36,401 bases of DNA from a filamentous cyanobacterium CCP3 (GTDB taxonomy: Bacteria; Cyanobacteriota; Cyanobacteriia; Phormidesmidales; Phormidesmidaceae): the NCBI GenBank assembly GCA_003022385.1, contig PYGV01000020.1:1-36401 (forward strand), in the 5' to 3' direction. Of the stretch, positions 31,701 through 36,401 are shown in pieces. How positions within the stretch are numbered: the stretch's first letter is position 1; the number at the start of each line of letters is the position of its first letter. The translations under genes and the position numbers were made by a program. Under the pieces are notes generated by a model that saw nothing but the letters and a program-made list of their open reading frames with translations, was not told where the DNA came from and ran no database searches.

Positions 31701-34142
31701 GCCAGCGATCGCGCTCTGGCCGGCGGTACCCTCACCCCCGGCACCCTCACCCACGTGGTCTGCACCCGCCAGGCCAGCGGCCAAACCCGCCTTTACCTGA
31801 ACGGCAAGGTGGTGGCCCAGCGGGCGATCGCGGGCAGCCTGGCCAACTGGGACGACAGCTTTGCCCTCTCGCTGGGCCATGAGCTGGGCAGCAGTCTGAG
31901 TCAAGACCGCGCCTGGCTGGGCGACTTCCACCTGGTAGCCCTCTACAGCAGCGCCCTCACCGACGCCGAGATTGCCACCAATTTTGAGGTCGGTGCCGAT
32001 GCCAACCTGGCCCCGGTGATCTCAGCCGGTGCCGACCAGGTAGTTACCTTCCCCGGCCCCCTGGCGCTCAAGGGCACTGTGGTCGATGATCAGCTGCTCA
32101 ACGGCGAGCTCTCGGTACTGTGGAGCCAGCCCAGCGGCCCCGCCCCGGTCATCTTCAGCGACGCGGCCAGCCTGGAGCCCACGGTGAGCTTTACCGCCCC
32201 CGGCACTAAAGACCACGACGGCAGGCCCTACACCGTAGCGGGCCTCTATACCCTGCGGCTGACCGTGGGCGACGAGATTCAGTCGATCAGCGATGAGGTG
32301 CAGGTTATCCTCAACCACGCGCCAGTGATCACCGCTGCCGACACGCTCGTGGTGCAGCTGCCCAACCGGGCACAGCTCACAGCCGAGGTGCAAAGCGGTC
32401 TGGGCCGTCCTCAGCAGGGACGTCTCACGCTGCAGTGGAGCCAGCTCAGCGGACCGGGTACGGTTTCCTTTGGCGATCGCAGCCTGGCCACCACCACCGC
32501 GCAGTTCTCTGAAAGTGGCACCTACGTCCTGCGGCTGACCGCCAGCAACGGGCTGCTGACCACCGTGGCCGAGGTGACCGTTCACGCCAACAAAGCGCCC
32601 ACCGTTCGGGCTAGCGCTCTACCCCTGGTCAACCTGCCCGCCGCCGCAACGCTCCTGGGCGAGGTGGTCGATACCGGCCTAGCCAACCCAGCGGGTACCT
32701 TAACCGCCGAGTGGAACCAGGTCAGTGGCCCCGCCCCGGTTGTCTTTGGCGATCGGCAGAGCCTCGCCACTACCGCCACCTTTAGCACCAGCGGCGAGTA
32801 CGTCCTGCGGCTCACCGTCAGCAATGGAGAACTCACCACCCGTCGCGAGGTAGCCATCACCGCCAACCAAGCCCCGGTGGTCAACGCCGGACTCGACCAG
32901 AGCATCGACTTCCCGACCCTGGTCGAACTCGACGGCACCGTCAGCGACGACGGCTTTCCGCTGCAGCCCGGTCGGGTAGCCCTCACCTGGAGCCAGGTCA
33001 GCGGCCCCGGTACGGTCACCTTTGCCGATGCCACCAGCGACATCACCACGGCCCGGTTCTCCCAGGGCGGCGAGTATGTGCTGCGGCTAACGGCAGACGA
33101 CGGCGCGATCGCCACCCACGACGAGATCACCATCCAGGTCAACCAGCCCCCCGTGGTGGAGGCCGGGGCCGACCAGGTGCTGAGCTTGCCCATGACCACC
33201 GATGGCTCAGCCCCCAGGGCGATCGCCACCCTGGCGGGCACGGTGCGAGATGATGGCTTGCCCAGCAGCACCCTGGTCATCGGCTGGCAGCAGCTCAGCG
33301 GCCCGGCTCCGGCGGTGCTGGCAACGGCCAACCAGGTCACCACCCAGGCCGAATTTCCTCAAGCGGGCACCTACGTGCTGGAGCTGAGCGCCAGCGACGG
33401 ACGGCTGATTGGGCGCGACACCCTGCGGGTTGTCGTCTCCCAGCGGGTGGTGACGGGTATCCAGGCCCTCTACGATTTTCGCGAGGGCACGGGCAACACC
33501 ATCCGTGACCAGTCGGGCCTGCAGCCAGCGCTGGACTTAACTCTGGTGAATGGCGCGATCGCACGACTGTCGGGCCGGGGCATTGCCCTTCAGCAGCCCA
33601 GTCTGCTGGCCACCAGCGGCCCCGCCACCCGGCTCAGCCAGGCCATTCAGCGCAGCCAGTCCCTAACAGTAGAGGCCTGGGTCAAACCCGCTCGGGTCAC
33701 CTATAACCAGCTGCCAGCGCGAATTGTCACCCTCTCCGCCGACACGGGCAACCGCAATGTCACCCTGGGGCAGGGCAATAACCAGTACGTCACTCGCCTG
33801 CGCACTACCACCACCGGGAGCAACGGCGACGCCAGGGTGCTGGAGGCGGGCCAGGTCGACCTCAACCAGCTCACCCACCTGGTCTACACCCGCAATAGCG
33901 CTGGCCAGGCTGATTTCTACATCAACGGGCAGCGGCAGCAGAGCGCTGCGATCGACGGCGATCTAACCAACTGGGATGCCGGATTCCGACTGGCGCTGGG
34001 TAACGAACTGACGGGCGATGGTCAAAGACCGGCCCAGGAGGGCCCACGCCCCTGGCTGGGTGAGTACCATCTGGTCGCCGTCTACAACCGCGCCCTGAGC
34101 GCAGCGGAGGTCAGCCAGAACTTTGCCGCCAACCTGGCGTAG
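22701..34142 (+). CDS. Giant multidomain LamG / betagamma-crystallin / PKD-repeat protein (3,813 aa)
   Basis: A protein of about 400 kDa with no visible signal peptide, membrane helix, RTX repeats or cell-wall anchor. ATG 22701 is chosen because AGGAGA is 7 nt upstream; an in-frame TTG at 22656 adds 15 residues. Order by residue: unclassified N-terminus (1-300); LamG (301-513); three 26-residue coiled-coil repeats (621-698); betagamma-crystallin-like domain (768-877); coiled coil (883-948); unclassified (949-1215); a LamG split into three parts (1223-1298, 1514-1547, 1890-1990) by two nested LamGs; a long unclassified region with alternating strand-like sequence (2047-2670); PKD-like 1-2 (2675-2865); LamG (2866-3100); PKD-like 3-7 (3104-3581); C-terminal LamG (3582-3813). 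LamG and PKD modules usually bind glycans or other proteins outside the cell, so an adhesin, matrix or toxin-like role is inferred. HIP1 sites and GC content match the neighbours, arguing against recent transfer. Monocistronic between terminators. Confidence 0.9.
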   Translation: MTAQAPVLESFIKRYSDRNYKYPVLVRHQGAVIALAMDDQRRIYYSVLNLNGQDNSIDVNGWADQPLELEFPKEIAEVGFGIADQLLLPTVKKGSRDPVGPGVVVADNEEDKFLSRTARLTADAPFQAMSDGRFVYVFRQAIAANHPDQITVEGPEKRAIPIVDSTLLVDRFVLSGASGAAQTGQAPPVPQLKLNLEVRFRRSRSKTRPQSTKDSLGARDMQDQPFFEPTQELSFIRNLQDGRFSMVLLPTTIAEVMRWQIFAFNAVTGLIDAYNVERSEEGLFNTRGTQPSTTSGAAETALDFSQDDDHVVFTPGVLLGQSFSQEAWIFPRVSTSERGTELEQALLGSDEKTADAPPSIWIVENRRVRVGFGDGTEFHSFMTGEVLRSNQWNHLAVVFRDGNDGGYHIYINGLLVDVQAEGTSSQGKQSVNAPIRLIGAPSRSFSGLVDEIRLWKRPRSEREIRSDRGLRLTGHELGLAAYWRLDEGPSQGVLDQTGNHAPGTLSADFASRAQVVSDAPIGENAGVSRDSFQVEGRTIASGISSLLYFQQEEARTGYDQQVKPLRQGARVMLAVATQNAGSQHNEIATLDFGVAANGRLARVPDSITLKPVAVERDGGPVDVSTEQAQIAALQQAIDQALSTDGTADVSAELAQIGALQTTITQKQQANRTVDVNAELAEIQALQGSITQKTQRITTLGADIDLLNQLFTIVDDAMANRSIASSVPASNLTDPNLLPTLNRLRQLRSLQANGQRDLQQLLAFLGVARVSLHEHAGGGGRSLLFGLRPVTNNSFSPRFVGYTELNQNNFNDLISSIGISAFARPGLDSIPALQVTVYEHANRNDNGNQRGFVHTFTQSTSNVGRDINDRISSLEISENPAFRNHREALRRSLDSLSTELATELGKLTAMRTSIENQRTQLNGERQQLEQNLSSDRTALAALQNLLNKGFAATMPLVHSDASGLSIAGGLLTFAWSGDTPLLFDSAVGNVALYFRGTDDQFFVAYYKTLTQRARYAIHDALGAETVVGFARSTEADLDRIVIEISGDEAAPTCTATLSVKAGDQDIVETWQQVPREPQSFAKVLNGLAGDRTFVGRGHLIVTAGRAETVTVAGGLQRSLEAGATLFIGDLKATLQQAVNQGATELSIRAAGVASRSEDPLPIFFLEYDYAVHASSTQSGVDLSSGSRLLAWIANGAGQGVKNDTISSGVTLTSRWVAEAPGHTYAFDGKTSHARLEAASAAAFDQQLRQLSPKDDLTLETWVRPSQIVEANLRSRVLHYQPQSDTSDTRYLLGLKREELTTAIQLNGSTDVVVIPSAPHLNFTGAITLEAWVKPAPNESLGNIIVHGNASGNQVYLRINNGRYEAGSHNGTDHQVSIAMPEADRSGNTWVHLAGVYDGTHWRLYRNGLALGEQADTVGAIPVNANWGLGAHPNIASDRARILTGAIAEVRIWKRGRTQNDIAADMAREAIGNETDLVGCWRFDNLANRRATDHARFAHHGVLVGNPQPVESPIPAYSVFAGVGEQLVQGFEKIPAGNWNHLAVVFNQSYGVQLDGQPSTFLDAGTDLTLDLNLDLTIEVAFKVNDLSQPRALVSKGKISTAEDPDQQVPYALFLNNTGRAVFAFEDVKGNKHLFMSEPIPNPTAFHTVTVTRKRNTITRPVRNNSGQQIGVDIVSWDAIQFFVDGLANTPSGRPFGVFEYKQPGSDTSGGPRQEASSGSGDSAVIGGGQTQQPVDIGSSNQPLEFGSGFSLAALRPEGGRVDSINGIAINLSSLSFSAGQDQALAFTQLVGIELANNRILPSQEQLDQLIRLFGEPIAIAPLNGVLAEIRLWNVSLEQGSLKPLIQGGERGLLSWWQFEEAEGTTAFDSKSSNHARFKGAVQWVKDPNPRSSKLVLYRNGQVVATNPVPAANQAALLSSQAQFTLGGLQRGGQIQEHFQGELEEVRVWRTARTLEQVQDNLFRRLLGDNEQFLDNREDLIAYYPFDTQKAGVLSDYSLLGNDLVPHSAQFVLSTAPIGEDTPQVRSALAGVRTPFSDRLQSSPAVQEYGDLQTDVDGNLFGIYKRCYGLIKDGQWELITGFKVGELVTEWVGQVQFDPQLIGFIEGSPPVPGENLTSTGVVLGEFADYNGASSVELKQASKTNFTFSAEKESGFDSTFDLTAGLLTKLSIEAGIGLVTKVADTDGSFGIKAKFEHSLGWLSAGSTSLELATNLSSKQQLQGFVEPPDEVAFEEVGRRFIPENMGFALVQSQTADVFALRLKHNSALVSYQMRPNPDIPPDRNIINFPINPAYTKQGTLDGKVGFNPDPAYPNALTFSSDSSFYKPIEAFALKQRIQREEERVRAYYDQYDAGAVGRRQNVLFGQEGDLGSEEVLDNLPRLEKRNLANTYVWTADGGLFAETQETMDVVQESYGGSYAFKGLAGAFADLSVAIGGVGFKLGFEALFGGRLNVQANKSVQSENAFSVDVSVDKVERDVFLRDAAGDVLFDRSNPLTPRALRHPGRVDAYRFMTFYLEPQADHFDHFFSQVVDPIWLEQSTDANALALRSLRDANKGPGTKPPCWRIFHRVTFVSRVLPPIGSTKPLPALEAKMQELSIDSNFELIKRLDPFVADKVDDFGEFSRAVRDTIATFMPELQPHLATITEFMRLFYGVSETTSLADSPELTALLEGERAPNAPPVVRVGRSQTLQLVDEVVQTTLPGSVADDRLSSDAIFVTWAVESRPSGATVSFDDRHSPVAVASFSDIGRYRLSLTASDGTLSATETLDILVNQSPLVRAGDDQDIGFRQPLELLGELVRDGRGETTTQPQTIRWEAVSGPGTVTFDDAAALGTRALFSTSGVYLLRLTAETTTASGVLSHSDDLQVVVGARINRGLLSLYSFADSVSASGATVRDVAGVGVPTDLTVTGNAVALTASGNNRPFALALKEPARLTSASASRLIRAIKASGEFTLEAWIKPSQANQPGLGRILTLSSGASARNLILGQAGNQIHLGVRTSETNANASDRALAGGTLTPGTLTHVVCTRQASGQTRLYLNGKVVAQRAIAGSLANWDDSFALSLGHELGSSLSQDRAWLGDFHLVALYSSALTDAEIATNFEVGADANLAPVISAGADQVVTFPGPLALKGTVVDDQLLNGELSVLWSQPSGPAPVIFSDAASLEPTVSFTAPGTKDHDGRPYTVAGLYTLRLTVGDEIQSISDEVQVILNHAPVITAADTLVVQLPNRAQLTAEVQSGLGRPQQGRLTLQWSQLSGPGTVSFGDRSLATTTAQFSESGTYVLRLTASNGLLTTVAEVTVHANKAPTVRASALPLVNLPAAATLLGEVVDTGLANPAGTLTAEWNQVSGPAPVVFGDRQSLATTATFSTSGEYVLRLTVSNGELTTRREVAITANQAPVVNAGLDQSIDFPTLVELDGTVSDDGFPLQPGRVALTWSQVSGPGTVTFADATSDITTARFSQGGEYVLRLTADDGAIATHDEITIQVNQPPVVEAGADQVLSLPMTTDGSAPRAIATLAGTVRDDGLPSSTLVIGWQQLSGPAPAVLATANQVTTQAEFPQAGTYVLELSASDGRLIGRDTLRVVVSQRVVTGIQALYDFREGTGNTIRDQSGLQPALDLTLVNGAIARLSGRGIALQQPSLLATSGPATRLSQAIQRSQSLTVEAWVKPARVTYNQLPARIVTLSADTGNRNVTLGQGNNQYVTRLRTTTTGSNGDARVLEAGQVDLNQLTHLVYTRNSAGQADFYINGQRQQSAAIDGDLTNWDAGFRLALGNELTGDGQRPAQEGPRPWLGEYHLVAVYNRALSAAEVSQNFAANLA
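24561..24794 (+). repeat. Three tandem 78-bp (26-residue) coiled-coil repeats
   Basis: Within the giant gene, residues 621-698 consist of three exactly 26-residue units beginning VDVSTEQAQIAALQ, ADVSAELAQIGALQ and VDVNAELAEIQALQ. Each has the same spacing of hydrophobic residues, giving helical segments likely to form a coiled coil. The helix continues as TLGADIDLLNQL. Confidence 0.85.
30723..31295 (+). repeat. PKD-like repeats 1-2 of the giant protein
   Basis: Two Ig-like PKD-type modules of about 95 residues start at PPVVRVGRSQTL (30723) and SPLVRAGDDQDI (31011). Both carry the family's mid-domain pattern (VSGPGTVTF in the second) and the SxxGxYxLxLTA strand. Confidence 0.8.
32010..33443 (+). 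repeat. PKD-like repeats 3-7 of the giant protein
   Basis: Five consecutive PKD-type modules of about 91-103 residues start at 32010, 32319, 32595, 32871 and 33147. Each begins with a variant of APVVxAGxDQ, has a central W-SQ-x-SGP-G/A-x-V segment and a YVLRLTxxxG strand, and ends in an N-Q/H/K linker. Amino acid similarity is high but the DNA copies have diverged, so they are not recent duplications. Confidence 0.85.
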
Positions 34143-34528
34143 TCACGCGCCCAGGTTACCTAGACCGGGTTTCTGCGCCGCTGCCCCTGGGCCAGTCTTG
34201 CAGAAACCCGGTTTTTTTATGGCATTGCAGGCGATAAATCAACACTCGCCTTGCAGAAATTTGGGATAAAGTCTTGGGTTAAATCAGTAAGCAAAACCGA
34301 GCATGATATGATTGTTAAGGAATTATAAGCGTCCTCATGGGCCAGTCTTTGCTCTATTAAGCTGTTTGCGGCGGTTATCGAAGTTATTGAGTTAGTTCGG
34401 CTTGTTGATATCTCGATTTTGCAATCTAGCTTAGGCTCTGTTCGGTTCCCTTCGGGGTGAACAGATTTTTTTTGGGCAAAATAGTCCAGCCCCGATGTTT
34501 GCACCTTAACTTTTCTGGAGACTATTCC
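34143..34528. other. Intergenic region and leader of desA
   Basis: This is a 386-bp gap. It starts with the terminator of the giant gene (34164-34218), followed by about 300 bp markedly richer in A/T than the surrounding genes. TATGAT at about 34306-34311 and TATAAG near 34325 are possible -10 boxes for desA. GGAG (34517-34520) sits 8 nt before the proposed TTG start at 34529. An antisense reading frame spans the gap but looks spurious. Confidence 0.5.
34164..34218 (+). terminator. Intrinsic terminator of the giant gene
   Basis: ACCGGGTTTCTGC (34164-34176) pairs perfectly over 13 bp with GCAGAAACCCGGT (34200-34212), followed by a run of seven T residues (34212-34218). It lies 22 bp after the stop codon of the giant gene. 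Confidence 0.95.
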
Positions 34529-35569
34529 TTGACTGCAATTTTTGAGCCTTCCGCTAGAGCCGCGGACGCAAATCCGTATGGCGACCTGACGCTAAAGCAG
34601 GTGATTCAAACTATTCCTAAAGCCTATTTTCAAAAAGACCCCCGCAAAGCCTGGACGGCTGTACTGCTCAGCGTTGGGGCCGTGGCCCTGGGTTACGCTG
34701 CGATCGCCCTCTCCCCCTGGTTTCTGCTGCCCGTCGCCTGGTTTGTCACCGGCACCGCGCTGACTGGCTTTTTTGTGATTGGTCACGACTGCGGTCATCG
34801 CTCCTTTGCCAACCGCCGCTGGGTCAACAACTGGCTGGGGCACATCATGTTTCTGCCGCTAATTTACCCCTTCCACAGCTGGCGACTGCTGCACGACATT
34901 CACCACCGCCACACCAACAATATGGAGATCGACAACGCCTGGGCTCCCTGGAGCAAAGAGGAGTACAGCGGGGCTGGCGGCTTTTTGCAGGCGGTTTATC
35001 AGGCCATGCGGGGCTGGCTGTGGTGGCTGGCGTCGGTGGCGCACTGGGGAGCACTGCACTTTGACCTGCGCAACTTTGAACCCCGCGACCATGGCAAGGT
35101 CAAGCGCTCAATTGCAGCAGTAGTGATCTTTGCGGCGATATTCTTCCCCACACTGTTCTACTTTGCTGGCCCCTGGGGCGTGGTGAAGTACTGGCTGATG
35201 CCCTGGCTGGGCTACCACTTCTGGATGAGCACCTTTACCCTGGTGCACCACACCATTCCCGAAATCCAGTTCCACTACGACGACACCTGGAATGAAGCTG
35301 AGGCGCAGCTCTCGGGCACCCTGCACTGCGACTATCCCAAGTGGATTGAAGTGCTGTGTCACGATATCAACGTCCATGTTCCCCACCATATCTCAGTGGG
35401 TATACCGTCCTACAACCTGCGGCCTGCCTACGCAGCGCTAAAAGAAAACTGGGCTCCATTGATGAAAGAGACCCAGTTCTCCTTTGACCTGATGCGGACA
35501 ATCACGGGGCGCTGTCATATCTATCATCCCGAGCGGGCTTACCAAACCTTCCGAGATTTAGGGCGCTAA
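34529..35569 (+). CDS. desA: Acyl-lipid delta-12 (omega-6) desaturase
   Basis: DesA inserts the delta-12 double bond into membrane-lipid-bound oleate, using ferredoxin as electron donor, and supports membrane fluidity in the cold. The protein has 346 residues with the usual four or so membrane helices and three histidine boxes: HDCGH (86-90), HDIHHRH (122-128) and HVPHH (283-287). [32 protein letters not shown] and [13 protein letters not shown] match my memory of Synechocystis DesA nearly residue for residue. The start is taken as TTG 34529, with GGAG 8 nt upstream, because the product (LTAIFEP...) then has the family's N-terminal length; the open frame extends to a GTG at 34457, adding 24 unlikely residues. 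It stands alone between terminators. Confidence 0.93.
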   Translation: MTAIFEPSARAADANPYGDLTLKQVIQTIPKAYFQKDPRKAWTAVLLSVGAVALGYAAIALSPWFLLPVAWFVTGTALTGFFVIGHDCGHRSFANRRWVNNWLGHIMFLPLIYPFHSWRLLHDIHHRHTNNMEIDNAWAPWSKEEYSGAGGFLQAVYQAMRGWLWWLASVAHWGALHFDLRNFEPRDHGKVKRSIAAVVIFAAIFFPTLFYFAGPWGVVKYWLMPWLGYHFWMSTFTLVHHTIPEIQFHYDDTWNEAEAQLSGTLHCDYPKWIEVLCHDINVHVPHHISVGIPSYNLRPAYAALKENWAPLMKETQFSFDLMRTITGRCHIYHPERAYQTFRDLGR

Positions 35570-35593
35570 AGCAGTCCCAAACGATATCTCTAA

Positions 35594-35609
35594 GGGGCAA
35601 TTTAGCCCC
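35594..35609. other. Small hairpin after desA
   Basis: GGGGC (35594-35598) and GCCCC (35605-35609) form a 5-bp stem with a 6-nt A/T loop, 24 bp after the desA stop and just before the intrinsic terminator. It may protect the 3' end of the mRNA. Confidence 0.4.
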
Positions 35610-35613
35610 CCAC

Positions 35614-35645
35614 TGGCTCAGGTTTCCTGGGCCATTTTTGTTTTT
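35614..35645 (+). terminator. Intrinsic terminator of desA
   Basis: TGGCTCAGG (35614-35622) pairs with CCTGGGCCA (35626-35634), with one G:T wobble and a 3-nt loop, followed by TTTTTGTTTTT. It is placed 44 bp after the desA stop. Confidence 0.8.
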
Positions 35646-35785
35646 GGTAAGGACAATTGGTAAACTGCGACACGTTGCTAGCGCAACCTACCCTTGCCAT
35701 CGCCACAATCGTGGGTAGCATTGGGGGTCTTGCCAGTTGAGACCCCGATCGCTCCTCCACTCCTCACCTCGCTACACCAACCGCT

Positions 35786-36401
35786 ATGGCCCAGCTGTCT
35801 CGTCCACTGAACACGCTATTTACGACCGCTGCCGTGGTACTGGCGGGGCTTGCTGCCGCCCCGATGGCCAGGGCACAGCAGTTTGAACAGCAGCCCATCG
35901 ACCCCAGCCTGACCGTGGCGATCGCGACTCCCGTGCGAAATGGGACCTTTTACAACCTGATGATTTTGGAGCAGGTGCCCAACCAGCGGCCGTGCTGGCA
36001 GGAGCAAAACCAGGGGAGTGGACCAGTGGCCATCGACCCGCTGCTGCTCAACTTTGACTTTACCGGCGCCTGCGATCGCAAGACCGATGCCAACGGCTAC
36101 TCGGTGCGCGTCAACGGCCAAGACCTGGGCGTACACTATCGGCTGGAGATTTCTAACCGACAAAATGACCTGGTGCTGTTTGCCCGGCCAACCCGCGATC
36201 GCAGCGCGCCACCGATCGAAATTGGCCGCACCAATGGCCGCCCTGAGGGTAGCACTGGCGGCTTTCTCAAAATTCAGCTCAACCCCGGCTGGCAGATGGC
36301 CCGCCGCACCTACAACGGCCAGCCCGTCGGCCATATTTACCTCACCCACGACGCCCCGCTGGATGTGCGCCTAGCCACTGGGGCCGCGCCACCCCTGTCG
36401 C
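35786..36401 (+). CDS. DUF3747 secreted protein (5' part; runs off the window)
   Basis: An open frame from ATG 35786 continues to the last base (205 complete codons, no stop). Residues 1-31 are a Sec signal peptide (hydrophobic TTAAVVLAGLAAAP, cleavage near ARA-QQFEQ). The mature part reads QQFEQQPIDPSLTVAIATPV, NGTFYNLMILEQVPNQRPCW, LLLNFDFTGACDRKTDANGY written in pieces here, and NGQDLGVHYRLEI. I associate this pattern with DUF3747, a family seen almost only in cyanobacteria and predicted to act outside the cytoplasm; function is unknown. Two cysteines (RPCW and GACD) could form a disulfide. Full-length members often carry a C-terminal extension, which is not visible here. Confidence 0.82.
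   Translation, partial: MAQLSRPLNTLFTTAAVVLAGLAAAPMARAQQFEQQPIDPSLTVAIATPVRNGTFYNLMILEQVPNQRPCWQEQNQGSGPVAIDPLLLNFDFTGACDRKTDANGYSVRVNGQDLGVHYRLEISNRQNDLVLFARPTRDRSAPPIEIGRTNGRPEGSTGGFLKIQLNPGWQMARRTYNGQPVGHIYLTHDAPLDVRLATGAAPPLS

Noticed and set aside
22701-34142. Recent horizontal acquisition of the giant gene
   Set aside because: GC content, codon style and HIP1 (GCGATCGC-type) sites look like those of the neighbours, and no integrase, tRNA or direct repeats flank it.
34217-34504. 95-codon minus-strand frame across the desA leader
   Set aside because: It lies in an AT-rich leader, overlaps the giant-gene terminator T-run and the desA start region, and the protein has no recognisable motif or Shine-Dalgarno.

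Overview
The window comes from a GC-rich, probably filamentous cyanobacterium of the Leptolyngbya/Nodosilinea type. The evidence is the very frequent HIP1 octamer GCGATCGC and a set of cyanobacterial gene families: a DesA acyl-lipid desaturase, an NdbB/NDC1-type demethylphylloquinone reductase, a CYP120-like P450 and a DUF3747 protein. I see no tRNA, rRNA, CRISPR array, transposase or prophage. Genus-level placement is inference.

Layout. 1-6.2 kb is metabolic: the small subunit of a xanthine dehydrogenase (cut by the window edge and ending in a suspicious fold-back repeat), a MESH1/SpoT-like HD hydrolase, an mtnA plus class II aldolase operon (methylthioadenosine salvage), a sulfotransferase and NdbB. 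6.2-9.4 kb holds an AzlC permease subunit, a GspE/PilB-family ATPase and a small secreted protein. 9.4-15.5 kb is a minus-strand series: DUF4394/DUF4114 protein, DUF4331 protein, TPR protein and a NicO-type Ni/Co exporter with a His-rich loop. The last two overlap by 4 bp. 15.6-22.4 kb holds AzlD (8.6 kb from AzlC), a cysteine-less HMA-like small protein, a CYP120-like P450, a YnfA protein, an APC-type permease, a GT2 glycosyltransferase and a secreted single-anchor protein.

The dominant feature is one gene of 11.4 kb (22701-34142), flanked by strong intrinsic terminators, encoding a protein of about 3,813 residues. It has no recognisable signal peptide. It combines an unclassified N-terminal region, six LamG/concanavalin-like domains, a triple 26-residue coiled-coil repeat, a betagamma-crystallin-like domain, a large unclassified central region rich in alternating strand-like sequence, and seven PKD-like repeats. 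One LamG appears to be split into three pieces by two other LamG domains nested inside it. This is the best candidate for an undescribed system here: a giant, probably surface or extracellular, modular protein of unknown secretion route. After it come desA with its own terminator and the start of a secreted DUF3747 gene that runs off the window.

Functions are assigned from motifs read by eye; no database search was run. Starts were chosen by Shine-Dalgarno position where the sequence allowed.
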